DNA of 64,000 bases from Myxococcus landrumus (GCF_017301635.1 NZ_CP071091.1:7122501-7186500), one strand, 5' to 3'; positions 44,787 through 54,224 are shown, counted from the first letter of the stretch. Translations and numbers: made by a program. The notes: generated by a model from the letters alone, not told the origin.

Positions 44787-45206
44787 TCAACCTGCCTTGC
44801 GCTGGCTGCGCGCGCGGTTCTGCTGGACCCAGGTGTTCGCATCCTCGAGCGTCTTGACGAAGGTGGTCTCGAAGCTGCTCTTGCCGGTGAAGAGCATGGC
44901 GAGGGAGATGGCCTTGCCGAAGGTCTGTTGAACGATGTCGGCGCCGACGTAGACGCAGCCCTTGAACCACTCGCTGCGGTTGTTCTCGGAGAGGTAGCGG
45001 CGGCCGGTGGCGTCGAGCTGGGCGCGGCCAATCTCGGCGAGGATGTAGTAGGGGCCGACCAGGGTGAAGACCTCCTGGTAGATTTCGCAGGTGCGCTTCA
45101 CCTCATCCATCGAGATGGGACCCACGAAGGTTGCCACCGCGATGTCGGGGGGCTCGATGCGAACCCGATGCGTGCCGAACGTCCACTCCCGAGGTTTCTC
45201 CGACAT
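44787..45206 (-). CDS. STAS/SpoIIAA-like protein, paralogue B
   Basis: A 139-residue paralogue of the gene at 44226-44636. It shares FGTHRVRIEPPDIAVATF-type opening, YYILAEIGRAQLDATGRRYL, EWFKGCVYVGADIVQQTFGK and TGKSSFETTFVKTLEDANTW with small changes; the C-terminus is more basic (QQNRARSQRKAG). The start at 45206 follows GGGGAAC. About 150 nt separates the two genes. Divergence is concentrated in the middle helices, suggesting partners may differ. Function unknown. Confidence 0.72.
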   Translation of the reverse strand: MSEKPREWTFGTHRVRIEPPDIAVATFVGPISMDEVKRTCEIYQEVFTLVGPYYILAEIGRAQLDATGRRYLSENNRSEWFKGCVYVGADIVQQTFGKAISLAMLFTGKSSFETTFVKTLEDANTWVQQNRARSQRKAG

Positions 45207-45402
45207 GTTGTTCCCCGCCCAATGGTGCTGTCTGTCGGAAGCATAACGCTGCCTCGGGGGGCGGAGGCAAACGCACGTCGCGGGTAGGGCTCGGGGATGA
45301 TGGGGAAAGCAAGATTCTCCACTCCTGGCGGAGCGAATGTGTCCGCCAGGAGCCGTGGTGAGGGGCACCCAGGAGCTTCGGTGCTCCTTCCGCGCCTTCG
45401 CG

Positions 45403-45618
45403 CTATCTGCCGCGGAAGGTGTTGCGCCGCGCGGGACGCATCTGCGGGCTCGGGCGGGACGGGCGCTTGCCGGGCTGCTGCGGGAAGGCGCCCTGCCGGC
45501 CGGGTCCCTTCTTCGTCTCGGGCTTGGGGTGAGAGGGAATGCCTTCCTGCGGACGCGGAGAAGACTCGGCCACGCCGTGGCCCGCCTCGGTCAAAGGCTT
45601 GCGGTTATCAGTTGTCAT
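45403..45618 (-). CDS. small Pro/Arg-rich hypothetical protein
   Basis: A 71-residue basic, proline-rich protein (MTTDNRKPLTEAGHGVAESS start, ending RRNTFRGR). It is probably unstructured, with no cysteine or membrane segment. The ribosome site is weak. Codon bias in the frame supports it only moderately. Function unknown. Confidence 0.45.
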   Translation of the reverse strand: MTTDNRKPLTEAGHGVAESSPRPQEGIPSHPKPETKKGPGRQGAFPQQPGKRPSRPSPQMRPARRNTFRGR

Positions 45619-46052
45619 ACAAGGCGCTCGTGACAGCGAAATGAAAAGGAAGACACGGCGCCCCGCGCGCTGCGCGAGAGAACGGGTGGACCTGGACGCA
45701 CACGTCCGGACGCACCCGGTGCAGGACCTCGGGAGCCGTGATGCTATCGGGTGGGAGCGCTTCCTCGCGGCGGCACACGTGGCAGTGGCGACGGCCATCC
45801 GTTCAGGAGGACGTCACCCCGCGCTCGTGAGCGCCAGGCAGAGTGGAAGCGATGTGAAGAGGTGTCAGCGCATGGTCAGCACGGTTGCCCGTGCTGCGGC
45901 GATATCTGCACGAGGCTTGTTTGACGCGCAAGTCTTTTTCGGCGGTGAGATGTTTCATCCCATGCATCACGCTTGTGAGTGTTGAGCCGAGAACCGAGGT
46001 GTGCGGGGTCGCTTGACCGAGTGAGGTGCGGTTGGAGTCATGGGTACCACCC
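45619..46052. other. intergenic region upstream of ABC transporter operon
   Basis: No convincing gene. A plus-strand frame (about 45640-45985) has moderate codon bias but no clear ribosome site and no recognisable domain. TTTGACGCG near 45918 could be a -35 element for the transporter operon. Confidence 0.4.
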
Positions 46053-47333
46053 ATGGTCCGGACGCTCGTGTTCACAGTCGTGCTGGGGCTCGCGGTGTCG
46101 TTGGGGCAGGGGTGCCAGCGCTCGCCTGGAGGGGGACGAGGTGCGCCGGGCGCGACGCGGCTGGTGTTGAAGTATCAGCCGCTGTGGGGGCCGCCGGAGC
46201 CCTTCCGCGAGCTGCTCGCGCGCTTCGAGCGGGAGAACCCCGGGGTGACGCTCGTCACGGAGGCGCTGCCGAACTCCTCGGACCTGGCGCACCAGTTCTT
46301 CCTCACGGCGTTGGGAGGCGGGGCCGAGGACTTCGACGTGCTCATCGCGGACGTGGTGTGGGTGCCGGAGTTCGCGCGCGCGGGCTGGATTGCGGACCTG
46401 TCGGAGGCGTTTCCACCCGAGCAGGTGAGGGCCGAGTTCCTGCCGGGCCCGGTGGAGGCCGCGGTGCTGGAGGGCCGCACGTACGCGGTGCCGTGGTACC
46501 TGGACGTGGGGGTGCTGTACTTCCGCACGGACCTGGTGCCTCGGGCGCCGCGCACGTACGCGGAGCTGGAGCGCTTCGCATTGGAGGCGCGGGCGAAGGT
46601 TCCCGGGCTGCAGGGTTTCGTGTGGCAGGGGCGGCAGTACGAGGGGCTGAGCTGCAATGTCTATGAAGCGCTGTGGGGGCACGGCGGGCGGGCGCTGGGG
46701 GACGGCGGGCGTGTGTTGTTGGACACGGAGGCGGGACGCGAGGCGTTGGCGTACCTGCGAGGCCTGCTGACGAGCGGCGTGTCGCCGGAGACGGTGATGG
46801 CGTTCGGTGAGGAGGAGTCGCGGCGTGTGTTTCAGGAGGGGCGGGCGGCGTTCATGCGCAACTGGCCCTATGCGTGGGGAGAGGCGCAGAAGGAGGGCTC
46901 GCCGATTCGGGGCAAGGTGGGGATGGCGCCGTTGCCGACGGTGGAGGGCGTGCCTGGGTTTGGAGCGCTGGGGGGATATCAGCTCGCGGTGAACGCGCAT
47001 GTGTCGCCGGAGCGGAAGAAGCTGGCGGCGAGGCTCATCGCGCACCTGACGTCGCACGAGGCGAACCTGGTGCTGGCGGCGCATTACGGGCGCAATCCAC
47101 CGCGGAAGGCTGTCTATGACGACCCGAGGCTGAAGGAGCAGGCGCCGTTCATCGCGAGCCTGCGGGAGATGGTGGAGCGAGCGCGGTCCCGGCCGGCGAC
47201 GCCCTACTACAACCTCATCGCGGATGTGTTGCAGAGCGAGTTCTCCGCGGCGGTAGCGGGCCTGCGCACGCCCAAGGACGCGCTCCAGCGGGTCCAGCGT
47301 CAGGTGGACCACCTCACGGGGGAGGACCGATGA
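46053..47333 (+). CDS. sugar-type ABC transporter substrate-binding lipoprotein
   Basis: A 426-residue family-1 (MalE-like) solute-binding lipoprotein. The signal peptide ends in the lipobox LGQGC. The core has VLKYQPLWGPPEPFRELLAR, FDVLIADVVWVPEFARAGWI, FPPEQVRAEFLPGPVEAAVL and FMRNWPYAWGEAQKEG, the sugar-binding fold pattern. It should bind an oligosaccharide or sugar derivative in the periplasm. The start ATG at 46053 is chosen; a GTG at 46026 is an alternative. It overlaps the first permease gene by 4 nt (ATGA). Confidence 0.9.
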   Translation: MVRTLVFTVVLGLAVSLGQGCQRSPGGGRGAPGATRLVLKYQPLWGPPEPFRELLARFERENPGVTLVTEALPNSSDLAHQFFLTALGGGAEDFDVLIADVVWVPEFARAGWIADLSEAFPPEQVRAEFLPGPVEAAVLEGRTYAVPWYLDVGVLYFRTDLVPRAPRTYAELERFALEARAKVPGLQGFVWQGRQYEGLSCNVYEALWGHGGRALGDGGRVLLDTEAGREALAYLRGLLTSGVSPETVMAFGEEESRRVFQEGRAAFMRNWPYAWGEAQKEGSPIRGKVGMAPLPTVEGVPGFGALGGYQLAVNAHVSPERKKLAARLIAHLTSHEANLVLAAHYGRNPPRKAVYDDPRLKEQAPFIASLREMVERARSRPATPYYNLIADVLQSEFSAAVAGLRTPKDALQRVQRQVDHLTGEDR

Positions 47334-48265
47334 GGCCGATGGAGAAGCGGGTCGAGGAGCCTCGTGTGTTGGAGCCAGTGCGGACGCGAGGAAGGCGCGG
47401 CTCGTTGGAGCGGGAGCGGAGACAGGCGTACTGGCTGGTGGCGCCGGCGGTGGGGGTGCTGGCGGGCGTGGCGCTGTATCCGATTCTCGCGGCGATGTGG
47501 CTGAGCCTGCACCGCTTCATCCTGGTGTTTGGGGAGAAGCGCTTCGTGGGGTGGGGGAACTACGCGTACCTGTTGGGGGATGCGCGGTTCTGGTCGGCGC
47601 TGGGGAACACGGCGTACTTCACCCTGGTGGCGGTGACGGTGGAGCTGTTGCTCGCGGTGCCGCTGGCGCTGCTGCTCCAGCGCGCGTTTCCGGGGCGAGG
47701 GTTGTTGCGCGCGGCGGTGCTGGTGCCGTGGGCGATACCCACGGTGGTCAGCGCGCGGCTGTGGGCGTGGATGTTCAATCCGGACTCGGGGCTCATCAAC
47801 CGGCTGTTGTTGGGGGCGGACATCAACTGGCTGGGGTCGCCGGGGTATGCGTTGCACGCGGCCATCCTGGTGGACGTGTGGAAGACGACGCCCTTCGTCG
47901 CGCTGCTGGTGCTGGCGGGGCTGCAGGGGATTTCCGAGGACATCTATCGGGCGGCGCGAGTGGACGGGGCTTCGGCGTGGCGGACGTTCCGCTCCATCAC
48001 GTTGCCGTTGCTGAAGCCGGCGCTGCTGTTGGCGTTGCTGTTCCGTTCGCTGGATGCGTTCCGGGTGTTCGACGCCATCTATGTGCTGACGGAAGGGGGG
48101 CCCGCGAACACGACGGAGACGCTGAGCATCTACGCGTACAAGACGCTGATGCGCTCGGGGGACTTCGGGTACGGGAGCACGTTGTCCGTGGCCACGTTCA
48201 TCTGTGTGGTGGTGCTGGCGGCGGTGTGGCTGCGGTTGTTGGGGCGAGAGGAGGCGGCGCGATGA
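47330..48265 (+). CDS. ABC transporter permease, MalF-like
   Basis: A 311-residue inner-membrane permease with six transmembrane segments. The EAA loop that contacts the ATPase is ISEDIYRAARVDGASAWRTF followed by RSITLPLLKPALL. The N-terminus is a basic cytoplasmic tail. It pairs with the MalG-like subunit downstream, which starts inside this gene's stop codon (ATGA overlap). Confidence 0.92.
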   Translation: MRPMEKRVEEPRVLEPVRTRGRRGSLERERRQAYWLVAPAVGVLAGVALYPILAAMWLSLHRFILVFGEKRFVGWGNYAYLLGDARFWSALGNTAYFTLVAVTVELLLAVPLALLLQRAFPGRGLLRAAVLVPWAIPTVVSARLWAWMFNPDSGLINRLLLGADINWLGSPGYALHAAILVDVWKTTPFVALLVLAGLQGISEDIYRAARVDGASAWRTFRSITLPLLKPALLLALLFRSLDAFRVFDAIYVLTEGGPANTTETLSIYAYKTLMRSGDFGYGSTLSVATFICVVVLAAVWLRLLGREEAAR

Positions 48266-49074
48266 AGCCTCGCGTGGGAGTGGGGACGGCGCTGGCGGTG
48301 GTGGCGTTCCTGACGTTCTTCCTGGGGCCGTTCCTCTGGCAGGTGCTGACGAGCCTGTGGCCGGACGGGGAGCTGACCCGGCCGTGGCCGTCGCACCTGA
48401 CGTTGGAGAGCTACGTGAGCGTGTTGTGGGGGCGGCCGTTCCTGCGCGTGGTGTTGAACTCGCTGGTGGTGGCGGCGCTGACGACGGCGTTCTGCCTGGT
48501 GGTGGGCGCGGCGGCGGCGTTCGCGTTGGCGAAGCTGGAGTTTCGAGGCAAGGGGCTGTTGTTGAGCGCGGCGCTGGCGGTGAGCATGTTCCCGCCGATT
48601 GCGACGGTGAGCCCGCTGTACCTCATCCTGCGCGCGGTGGGGTTGAGGGACTCGCTGGTGGGGCTGGCGTTGCCCTACGCGACGTTCGCGCTGCCGTTGA
48701 CGCTGTGGGTGCTGACGTCGTTCTTCAAGCAGCTCCCGGATGAGCTGTATCGCGCGGCGCGAGTGGACGGGTGCACGCCGTTCCAGGCGTTCCGGCGGGT
48801 GTTGTTGCCGCTGGCGGCGCCGGGGTTGGCGACGACGGCGATCCTGGTGTTCATCTTCTCGTGGAACGAGTTCCTGTATGCACTGACGTTCCTGACGACA
48901 CCGGAGAAGCGGACGGTGCCGGTGGCCATCAGCCTGTTCGCGAGCGAGCATCGGGAGCCGTGGGGGGAGATTGCCGCCGCGTCCGTGGTGGCCACGCTGC
49001 CCTTGGTGGTGCTGACGGTGCTGTTCCAGCGGAGGATTGTGTCTGGCCTCACCGCGGGGGCGGTGAAGGAATAG
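48262..49074 (+). CDS. ABC transporter permease, MalG-like
   Basis: A 270-residue six-helix permease with EAA loop QLPDELYRAARVDGCTPFQA followed by FRRVLLPLAAPGLA. It completes the membrane part of a CUT1-type sugar importer with the two upstream genes. No ATP-binding subunit gene lies in the window around this set; a shared ATPase encoded elsewhere (MsmX-like) is the simplest explanation. A GC-rich hairpin follows the stop. Confidence 0.92.
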   Translation: MKPRVGVGTALAVVAFLTFFLGPFLWQVLTSLWPDGELTRPWPSHLTLESYVSVLWGRPFLRVVLNSLVVAALTTAFCLVVGAAAAFALAKLEFRGKGLLLSAALAVSMFPPIATVSPLYLILRAVGLRDSLVGLALPYATFALPLTLWVLTSFFKQLPDELYRAARVDGCTPFQAFRRVLLPLAAPGLATTAILVFIFSWNEFLYALTFLTTPEKRTVPVAISLFASEHREPWGEIAAASVVATLPLVVLTVLFQRRIVSGLTAGAVKE

Positions 49075-49077
49075 GGC

Positions 49078-49101
49078 TGCGGGGTGGAGATGACCCCCGC
49101 A
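49078..49101 (+). terminator. terminator-like hairpin after ABC operon
   Basis: TGCGGGGT pairs with ACCCCCGCA (one bulged C) over a loop of seven bases, 4 nt after the permease stop. A T-rich stretch (GATTTTCTT) follows 8-16 nt on. Confidence 0.55.
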
Positions 49102-49152
49102 ATGAGGTGATTTTCTTGGAGGGTTGGAGCGGGGTAAGTCCTTCCGGGACCC

Positions 49153-52100
49153 ATGCACAGTCCTTTGCCTGACCAGGTCGGCCCGTTCCGGTTGTTGAAG
49201 CTTCTCGAACGCGGCGGCATGGGGGAGGTCTTCGAGGCCATCCACGAACCCTCGGGCCAGCGGGTGGCGGTGAAGCGGCTGCTCCCCGAGGCGTCCCTGG
49301 AGCCACACCTCGTGTCGCGCTTCCTGCAGGAGCGGCGGCTGTTGGTGGACCTCGACATCCCGGATGTGGTGCGTGCCTTCCATGGCGACGAACAGTCCGA
49401 CCAGTTGTTCCTGGTCATGGAGCTGCTCGAAGGGCAGTCGATGCGCCAGTGGATGGCGCAGTACCAGGGGCCCGTGCCGCGTGAGGAGGCTCTGGCGTTC
49501 TGCTCACAGGTGGCGAGGGTGATGTCGAAGGTGCATGAGCGGAACATCGTCCACCGGGACCTGAAGCCGGAGAATGTCTTCCTCTGTCCCGATGAGAGTG
49601 CCGGGTCAGGGCGTCGCACCAAGGTGTTGGACTTTGGCATCGCCAAGCTGCCTCCCATGGTGGAGGACGAACGTGCCGCCACCCAGGTTCACACCCACGA
49701 CTCGGTGTTGATGGGGACGCACTACTACTCGGCCCCGGAGCAAATCCGGAGCGCGGCCGCGGTGACAGGTGCGGCGGATGTCTACTCCCTGGGGGTGATG
49801 CTCTTCGAGTTGCTGGTGGGAAAGAAGCCCTTCGACTCGCAGGAGATGGTGGAGGTCATCGCCGCGCACCTGGAGCAGGAGGCTCCGCACTTGGGGCAGT
49901 GCGTGCCGTCGATACCGGGCGCGCTCTCCACGTTCGTTGCCTCCATGTTGGCGAAGGCCCCGGAGGGGCGGCCGACGATGGCGCGGTGCAGCGACATGCT
50001 CGGACGCCCGTGGATGTGGGCGCAGGACACCTGCCCCGTCCCTGGGTTGGCCGCTTTCAGCGAGCTGCAGGCGGAGCTGTTCTTCGGACGCAAGAAGGAC
50101 ACTGAAGCGCTTCTGGATTCCTTGAACGAGGCTCGACTCGGCTCGCGCCGCTGGGTGCAGTTGGAAGGGCAGAGTGGAGTCGGAAAGTCCTCGCTGCTTC
50201 AGGCCGGCGTGTTGCCCAGGCTCGAGGGGCCCGGTCCCTCGGGAGCGCCTCGATGGTGTGTGGCTGTTGCCCGGCCTTCGTACGAGCCGCTGCGGAGTCT
50301 CGCGCAGGCACTTGCGAAGGCCTTCCAGACCTTGGATGCGGAGGGCGTGGAGCAGAGGCTTCGAGGCGGTCCCGAGGCACTGCGGACACTGGTTGTCGAG
50401 CATGTGCCCAAGGAGGCCTTGCTCCTGTTGGTGGTGGACCCGTTGGAAGAACTCTTCACGTCCGGCGCGGCTGAGCGGCTGGTGTTGGATGGGCTGCTGG
50501 CGAACGCGCTGTCTGGAGAGGATTGTCGACTGCGGTTGCTGACGAGCCTTCGCAGTGACTTCGTGCACCGGCTCGAGCTGCTTCCGGGGGTGTCTCAACT
50601 GCTTCATCGCGCCGCTCGATATCCCTTGTTGCCCATGGACGAGGGAACGCTGGTGACGGTGGTCCGTGACATGGCGAAGCAAGCGGGTCTGCGGCTGAGC
50701 GATGGGCTCGAGATGCGGATGGCTCGGGATGCGAAGGGAGAGGGTGGGGGGCTGCCGTTGCTGGGGCACGCGCTGCGCTCATTGTGGGCGACGAGTGGCG
50801 GCGCGCAGCTGACCCACCAGCACTATGACCGAATGGGAGGCGTAGGCGGGGCTCTGTCACAGCAGGCCGAGGAGCTCCTCGCGTCGCTGGGGGAGAAGGG
50901 GCTCGAGCGTGCGAAGTGGCTGTTGTTGGGGTTGGTGCAGGTGGGGCGTGGCGCACCGGATACGCGACGGCCTCGTGCCCGGCGCGAGTTGTTGCGGGAG
51001 GCTGGTGGGGATGAATTGGCCGAGGCGATTCTGCTGCGGTTGAGCGGGCACTCAGCGGCGAAGGCCGGTGAGTCTGGGCCGCGGCTGGTGGTGCTGTCTG
51101 GGGAGCCGGAGCCGGAGGCACAGCGCGTGGACCTGGTCCACGAGACGCTGTTGCAGCGTGTCGGCTCGCTCGTGCGGTGGTTGGACGAGGAGCGGCGGCG
51201 ATTGGAGCTTCGTGCGAACCTGGAGGACACCGCGAGACATTGGGAGGAGGCGGGGCGGCCCTCGGATGGACTGCCTCAGGGCACTCTGCTCGCGCAGTAC
51301 AAAGAAGGGGGCGCCGGTGGTCGAGGCATCAGTGCTCGTGCCGAGTCCTTTCTTCTGGCTTCGACTCAGATGGAGCGGCGGGCGGGGACGATGCGCCGTG
51401 CGCGGGTGGTCGCGGCTTCCCTGGCGATGTGCGCGATGCTCTTCGTCACGGTCCGCGCGGAGAGCGAGCGGCAGCGGGCGGACAAGAACCTCATCCATGT
51501 CCTCGATACGGCGAACGAAATCGTTTCGGATGCCGACTGGGAGCTGAGCTGGATCCCCCATACCTTGGAGGTCCGGCGCTCCTTGCTGCGTGAACTCGCG
51601 AGCACCGTGCAAGGGCTTCAGGAGGAAGACCCTCAGAGGCATGAGGTTCTCGGAGTGAGGGTGGATACTGCTCACCGTCAGGCGGATGTGGAGTTCTTGA
51701 ACGGTTCACTCCGCGCCGCGGAGCGCCATCTGGAGACGGCCCGAGAGCTTCTGCGCCAGGCCTCGCAGAGAGGTTTCGTGGAAGAGGACCACCGAATGCA
51801 GTGGGCGCTCAATCACTCGAAGCAGGGCAAGGTCGACATGGCGGCGGGACGGTTGAAGGAGGCGAGGTTTCACTTCGTTCAATCGGACAGGTTCTTCGAT
51901 GAGCAGCGAGCCAACTCACCTCCCTCTCTCGAGGGGAATCGAGGCGCGGCCGTCAGCATCGGAGAGAAGGCGGAGCTGGAGTTCAAAGAGGGACGGCCAC
52001 GGGAAGCCATCCGGCTGTTCGGCCAGGCCCTGTCACTGTTCTCCAAGGTTGATCCCAAGTACGGGGCTTCGCTCCATGCCGAGTCCCTGGGGCATCAGGC

Positions 52101-52530
52101 GGAGGTGCTGCGTCGAGAGGGGCGGGTCGAAGAGTCCAGGCGTCAGTTGGATGAAGCAGTGGGGCTCTTGCGGCCCGAAGTGGAGGCCCATCCATGGGAC
52201 CAACACCGCAGGTTGATGCTCGCGCGGGTGCTCGTGTGGAACGCGCGACTCGCGGCAGACGAGGCGAGATGGTCGGACGCGGATGCGAGCTATCGCGAGG
52301 CAGTGAGGATGGGCGTGGAGTTGCGCGCTGGAGAAAAGGATAGCAAGCGGTTTGCCTTGGTCCTCGCGGAGGCGCTGCTGGGGCTCGAGCAGTTGGAAGC
52401 GCGACGAGGCAAGCTGACTCCCGAGCCCTGGCGCGCGGACCGCTGTGCGCTTGTTCAAGAGTTCATCAAGCAGGACGCGGAGGACGTGCGCTTCAAGGCA
52501 TTGGCGTGCGAAGAGGGAGCCACTCGGTGA
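49153..52530 (+). CDS. Ser/Thr protein kinase fused to nSTAND-type NTPase and TPR
   Basis: An 1125-residue multidomain protein. Residues 10-270 are a Hanks-type kinase: glycine loop LLERGGMGEVFEA, VAVKRL lysine, NIVHRDLKPENVFL, DFGIAKLP, YSAPEQI. A P-loop (LEGQSGVGKSSLLQAGVL, near 340) opens a nSTAND-like NTPase with LLLVVDPLEELF, LRLLTSLRSDFVHRLEL and LPLLGHALRSLW. A single transmembrane helix near 750-770 precedes a TPR C-terminus. Kinase and ATPase motifs look intact. The layout suggests a membrane-anchored signalling switch. The next gene is a sigma factor, 16 nt downstream. Confidence 0.92.
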   Translation: MHSPLPDQVGPFRLLKLLERGGMGEVFEAIHEPSGQRVAVKRLLPEASLEPHLVSRFLQERRLLVDLDIPDVVRAFHGDEQSDQLFLVMELLEGQSMRQWMAQYQGPVPREEALAFCSQVARVMSKVHERNIVHRDLKPENVFLCPDESAGSGRRTKVLDFGIAKLPPMVEDERAATQVHTHDSVLMGTHYYSAPEQIRSAAAVTGAADVYSLGVMLFELLVGKKPFDSQEMVEVIAAHLEQEAPHLGQCVPSIPGALSTFVASMLAKAPEGRPTMARCSDMLGRPWMWAQDTCPVPGLAAFSELQAELFFGRKKDTEALLDSLNEARLGSRRWVQLEGQSGVGKSSLLQAGVLPRLEGPGPSGAPRWCVAVARPSYEPLRSLAQALAKAFQTLDAEGVEQRLRGGPEALRTLVVEHVPKEALLLLVVDPLEELFTSGAAERLVLDGLLANALSGEDCRLRLLTSLRSDFVHRLELLPGVSQLLHRAARYPLLPMDEGTLVTVVRDMAKQAGLRLSDGLEMRMARDAKGEGGGLPLLGHALRSLWATSGGAQLTHQHYDRMGGVGGALSQQAEELLASLGEKGLERAKWLLLGLVQVGRGAPDTRRPRARRELLREAGGDELAEAILLRLSGHSAAKAGESGPRLVVLSGEPEPEAQRVDLVHETLLQRVGSLVRWLDEERRRLELRANLEDTARHWEEAGRPSDGLPQGTLLAQYKEGGAGGRGISARAESFLLASTQMERRAGTMRRARVVAASLAMCAMLFVTVRAESERQRADKNLIHVLDTANEIVSDADWELSWIPHTLEVRRSLLRELASTVQGLQEEDPQRHEVLGVRVDTAHRQADVEFLNGSLRAAERHLETARELLRQASQRGFVEEDHRMQWALNHSKQGKVDMAAGRLKEARFHFVQSDRFFDEQRANSPPSLEGNRGAAVSIGEKAELEFKEGRPREAIRLFGQALSLFSKVDPKYGASLHAESLGHQAEVLRREGRVEESRRQLDEAVGLLRPEVEAHPWDQHRRLMLARVLVWNARLAADEARWSDADASYREAVRMGVELRAGEKDSKRFALVLAEALLGLEQLEARRGKLTPEPWRADRCALVQEFIKQDAEDVRFKALACEEGATR

Positions 52531-52545
52531 TGAGGGGGAATGCAA

Positions 52546-53367
52546 ATGCGTGAGTTCTCGATGTCGAAGGTGCCCTTCGAGGAACTGCTGGCCCGGGTTC
52601 GCGATGGCGACACCCTGGCGCGAAACGAACTGTTGCGCCTCTGCATGGAGAAGGTGGGCGTGTTGGTGGGGGAGACAAAGAACAAGGCCATGGCGGAGAA
52701 GATCGGCGCCCGGCTCTCGGACATCTCCCAAGACTCCCTCCTGAAAGTGTTCCAGCACCTGGACAGCTTCCATGGAAAGACCGAGCGCGAGTTCTGGTCC
52801 TGGCTGGCTCGCATCGTGAAGAACGAAGCCACTCAGACCTATCGACACAGCACCCGCCAGCGGAGAGATGTCACGGAGACGATTCCCCTGGATACGGAGG
52901 ATGCCCTGGCAGTGAAGTCCCGGGAGCGCAGCCCCAGCCAGGTGACTGCGCATCAAGAGGAGTGGCGGCGCTTGCTCGCGGCTTTCAGTTGGCTCGCGGA
53001 GCGGGAGCCGGACCAGCACCAGGTCTTGTACATGTTCTACCTGGAGGAACTCCCGGTGAAGGCCATCGAGGCCGCCCTGGGCAAGACGCAGAAGTCCGTG
53101 GAGGGCCTCATGAAGCGAGGTTCTCGGGCGTTGCGAAGCTACATGGCCCAGGAGCCGGATGAAAACGGCTCGCTGACTCCCGAGGTCGCCGCGATGCGGA
53201 ACGAAGCCGATGCGGCCTACTGCCGTTATCTCCGGCGCTGCGAAGCGGGTGAGAAGGTGGATGTGGAGGCGTTCGTGGCGGAGTGCCCCTCCTGTGCGGA
53301 GGAGCTGCGGGGCATGCTGCAGTGGATGCCGAGGTTGCGCGCGTTGGACCCGTCCAGGAACTCCTGA
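52546..53367 (+). CDS. sigma-70 family (ECF-like) RNA polymerase sigma factor
   Basis: About 273 residues. Region 2 is seen in DISQDSLLKVFQHLDSFHGK and REFWSWLARIVKNEATQTYR; region 4 in LYMFYLEELPVKAIEAALGK and QKSVEGLMKRGSRALRSYM. A C-terminal extension (RYLRRCEAGEKVDVEAFVAE, CPSCAEELRGML) resembles the linkers seen in proteins paired with Ser/Thr kinases in planctomycetes and myxobacteria, and contains CPSC. The start ATG at 52546 is preferred since AGGGGG lies 8 nt before it; ATG 52540 is too close. Its stop overlaps the start of the following kinase by 1 nt. Confidence 0.88.
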   Translation: MREFSMSKVPFEELLARVRDGDTLARNELLRLCMEKVGVLVGETKNKAMAEKIGARLSDISQDSLLKVFQHLDSFHGKTEREFWSWLARIVKNEATQTYRHSTRQRRDVTETIPLDTEDALAVKSRERSPSQVTAHQEEWRRLLAAFSWLAEREPDQHQVLYMFYLEELPVKAIEAALGKTQKSVEGLMKRGSRALRSYMAQEPDENGSLTPEVAAMRNEADAAYCRYLRRCEAGEKVDVEAFVAECPSCAEELRGMLQWMPRLRALDPSRNS

Positions 53368-54224
53368 TGCTGGAGCCCGGTGCACAGGTCGGGGAGTACG
53401 TCATCGTCCGTCGAGTCGCGGTGGGTGGGTCGAGCGACGTCTATCAGGCTCGCTGCCTGGCGCATGGCTCCTGGGCGGCGGTGAAGATGTTGACGCTGAA
53501 GGCGAGCCTGCAGAAGGAGGTCGTGGCTCGCTTCCTCAATGAGGCGCAGACGCTCCAGCAGCTCCAGCATCCTCACCTGGTGAAAGTGCTCGCGCTGGGG
53601 GATGTCCCAGGAGATGGAGCGCCCTTCCTGGTCCTGGAATGGCTTCCGCGGAGCCTTCATGACCTGCTCGAGGAGCGAGGTGGGCGCTTGTCCCTGGAGG
53701 ACAGCGTGCGAGTCCTCGGGCAGCTCGCGCGGGTACTTCTCTATCTGCACGAGCGAGGCGTCATCCACCGCGACGTGAAGCCCGAGAATGTCCTGGTGGC
53801 GCATCCTGATGCGGGTGCGCTGGAGGTTCGACTCACGGATCTGGGCCTGGCCCGTCGTGTTCTCGAAGCAGGCGCGCCGGTGACAGACCTCCATGTGTCC
53901 ACGGCGAGGGATGCCTTGCTGGGGACCGGCGAGTACATGGCCCCCGAACAGTGGGCCAGTCCCAAGGGCGTGGACGCGAAGGTGGACGTCTATGCATTGG
54001 GGGCACTGGGGTTCCACCTGTTGGCGGGGGCGCCTCCGTTTGTCGCGGAGACGCACAGTGGCCTTCAGTATCAGCATGTGGTGAAGCCACCGCCATTGTC
54101 TCGCTTGGAGGGAGTGGCTCCCGAGGGGCTCCGCTCGTTGCTGGGGGCGATGCTCGCGAAGGTGGCCGGAGGCCGCCCTTCCATGGCGGAGGTACTCCGC
54201 TCCTTGGATGCCCTCGCGAATTGA
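53367..54224 (+). CDS. Ser/Thr protein kinase, small
   Basis: A 285-residue Hanks-type kinase with little besides the catalytic domain. Seen are VAVGGSSDVYQARCLAHG, the lysine in WAAVKMLTL, the catalytic loop GVIHRDVKPENVLV, the activation loop opening LTDLGLA (a DLG rather than DFG motif), and EYMAPEQWASP. Catalytic D and N are present, so activity is likely. No transmembrane helix is visible, so it is cytoplasmic. It is translationally coupled to the sigma factor gene, which suggests the sigma factor is its target or its activator. Confidence 0.9.
   Translation: MLEPGAQVGEYVIVRRVAVGGSSDVYQARCLAHGSWAAVKMLTLKASLQKEVVARFLNEAQTLQQLQHPHLVKVLALGDVPGDGAPFLVLEWLPRSLHDLLEERGGRLSLEDSVRVLGQLARVLLYLHERGVIHRDVKPENVLVAHPDAGALEVRLTDLGLARRVLEAGAPVTDLHVSTARDALLGTGEYMAPEQWASPKGVDAKVDVYALGALGFHLLAGAPPFVAETHSGLQYQHVVKPPPLSRLEGVAPEGLRSLLGAMLAKVAGGRPSMAEVLRSLDALAN

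Noticed and set aside
45539..45985. Plus-strand ORF upstream of the ABC operon
   Set aside because: No ribosome site, moderate codon bias only, no domain; treated as intergenic.
46038..47312. 424-codon minus-strand ORF
   Set aside because: Shadow of the ABC substrate-binding gene.
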